DNA of 14,188 bases from an uncultured Sphingorhabdus sp. (GTDB lineage: Bacteria; Pseudomonadota; Alphaproteobacteria; Sphingomonadales; Sphingomonadaceae): the NCBI GenBank assembly GCA_937873665.1, contig CALMYW010000512.1, positions 1-14,188 on the forward strand, given 5' to 3'. The notes under the pieces were generated by a model, which made no database searches, was not told where the DNA came from, and worked only from the letters and a program-made list of their open reading frames with translations. Numbering within the stretch: position 1 is the stretch's first letter; each line of letters begins with the position of its first letter. Shown here in pieces: positions 14,143 to 14,188 of this stretch. A program made the position numbers and the translations under genes.

Positions 14143-14188
14143 TGGTCGAGCCTACGTCGTTGTTGTTGGGGCTGGAAGGACTCGGGGT
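14142..14188 (+). CDS. Transposase N-terminus (possible ISL3 family), truncated by the window end
   Basis: ATG 14142-14144 opens a frame reading MVEPTSLLLGLEGLG to the edge of the window. AAGGAG at 14126-14131 lies 10 bases upstream, a good ribosome site. The LLLGLEGL start resembles ISL3-family transposases of Actinobacteria as I remember them. Only 15 residues are visible, so the family call is weak; the strong ribosome site and the adjacent inverted repeat support a transposase start. Confidence 0.42.
   Translation, partial: MVEPTSLLLGLEGLG

Larger units (their letters stand above)
14076..14188 (+). mobile_element. Left end of an insertion sequence, continuing beyond the window
   Basis: A short transposase-like start with a strong ribosome site follows an inverted repeat, right after coding character is lost. 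The sequence from about 14076 (GGTGCCCCTGGCTTTCGG) is the probable terminal repeat. The right end and target duplication are outside the window, so the boundary is approximate. An ISL3-type element is my best guess from the transposase start. Confidence 0.45.

Noticed and set aside
12956..14143. A 395-codon open frame on the minus strand across the sugar transferase
   Set aside because: Antisense shadow of a gene with all its catalytic motifs in place; the translation has no recognisable domain and extends into the insertion sequence.

Overview
The window looks like a chromosomal segment of a mycobacterium, most likely a rapidly growing Mycolicibacterium-type species. The main evidence is a mycolic-acid methyltransferase (MmaA family) followed by a LipG-type alpha/beta hydrolase and an ABC1-family kinase. 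This is the same gene order and orientation I recall for M. tuberculosis Rv0642c-Rv0647c, but with one mmaA copy instead of four. High GC, GTG starts and weak Shine-Dalgarno sequences fit this. The taxonomic call rests on recalled synteny and protein motifs, not on a search.

Layout, all on the minus strand unless stated. (1) Positions 7985 down to 1 hold a polysaccharide (EPS/capsule) operon. In transcription order it encodes a possible 16-residue leader peptide, a membrane-anchored DUF4012 protein, a fused Wzz/BY-kinase, a GT4 glycosyltransferase, a GT2 glycosyltransferase, a Wzy/O-antigen-ligase-like membrane protein, and a Tat-exported parallel beta-helix protein that runs off the left edge. 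(2) A strong hairpin terminator at 8024-8061 separates this operon from a small secreted Ser-rich orphan (8080-8622). (3) Positions 8878-12113 carry the conserved ABC1 kinase - lipG - mmaA operon. (4) On the plus strand, 12338-13903 encodes a polyprenyl-phosphate hexose-1-phosphate transferase, the enzyme expected to start EPS synthesis. (5) The right end has a small truncated-looking frame and then the left end of an insertion sequence, whose transposase starts at 14142 and continues out of the window.

A working model for the polysaccharide genes is as follows. The plus-strand transferase loads the first sugar phosphate onto undecaprenyl/decaprenyl phosphate. The GT4 and GT2 enzymes extend the repeat unit. 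The Wzy-like protein polymerises it outside the membrane, and the Wzz/BY-kinase sets chain length and gates export through its C-terminal tyrosine cluster. The DUF4012 protein may attach or handle the polymer outside the membrane, and the beta-helix protein may trim or modify it. No Wzx flippase is visible, so it probably lies beyond the left edge. The EPS genes are clearly lower in GC (sample 60-base lines hand-counted at 47-55%) than the mmaA block and the transferase (63-73%). This suggests a separate origin for the minus-strand EPS genes.

I see no tRNA, rRNA or CRISPR array. All function calls come from motifs read by eye.
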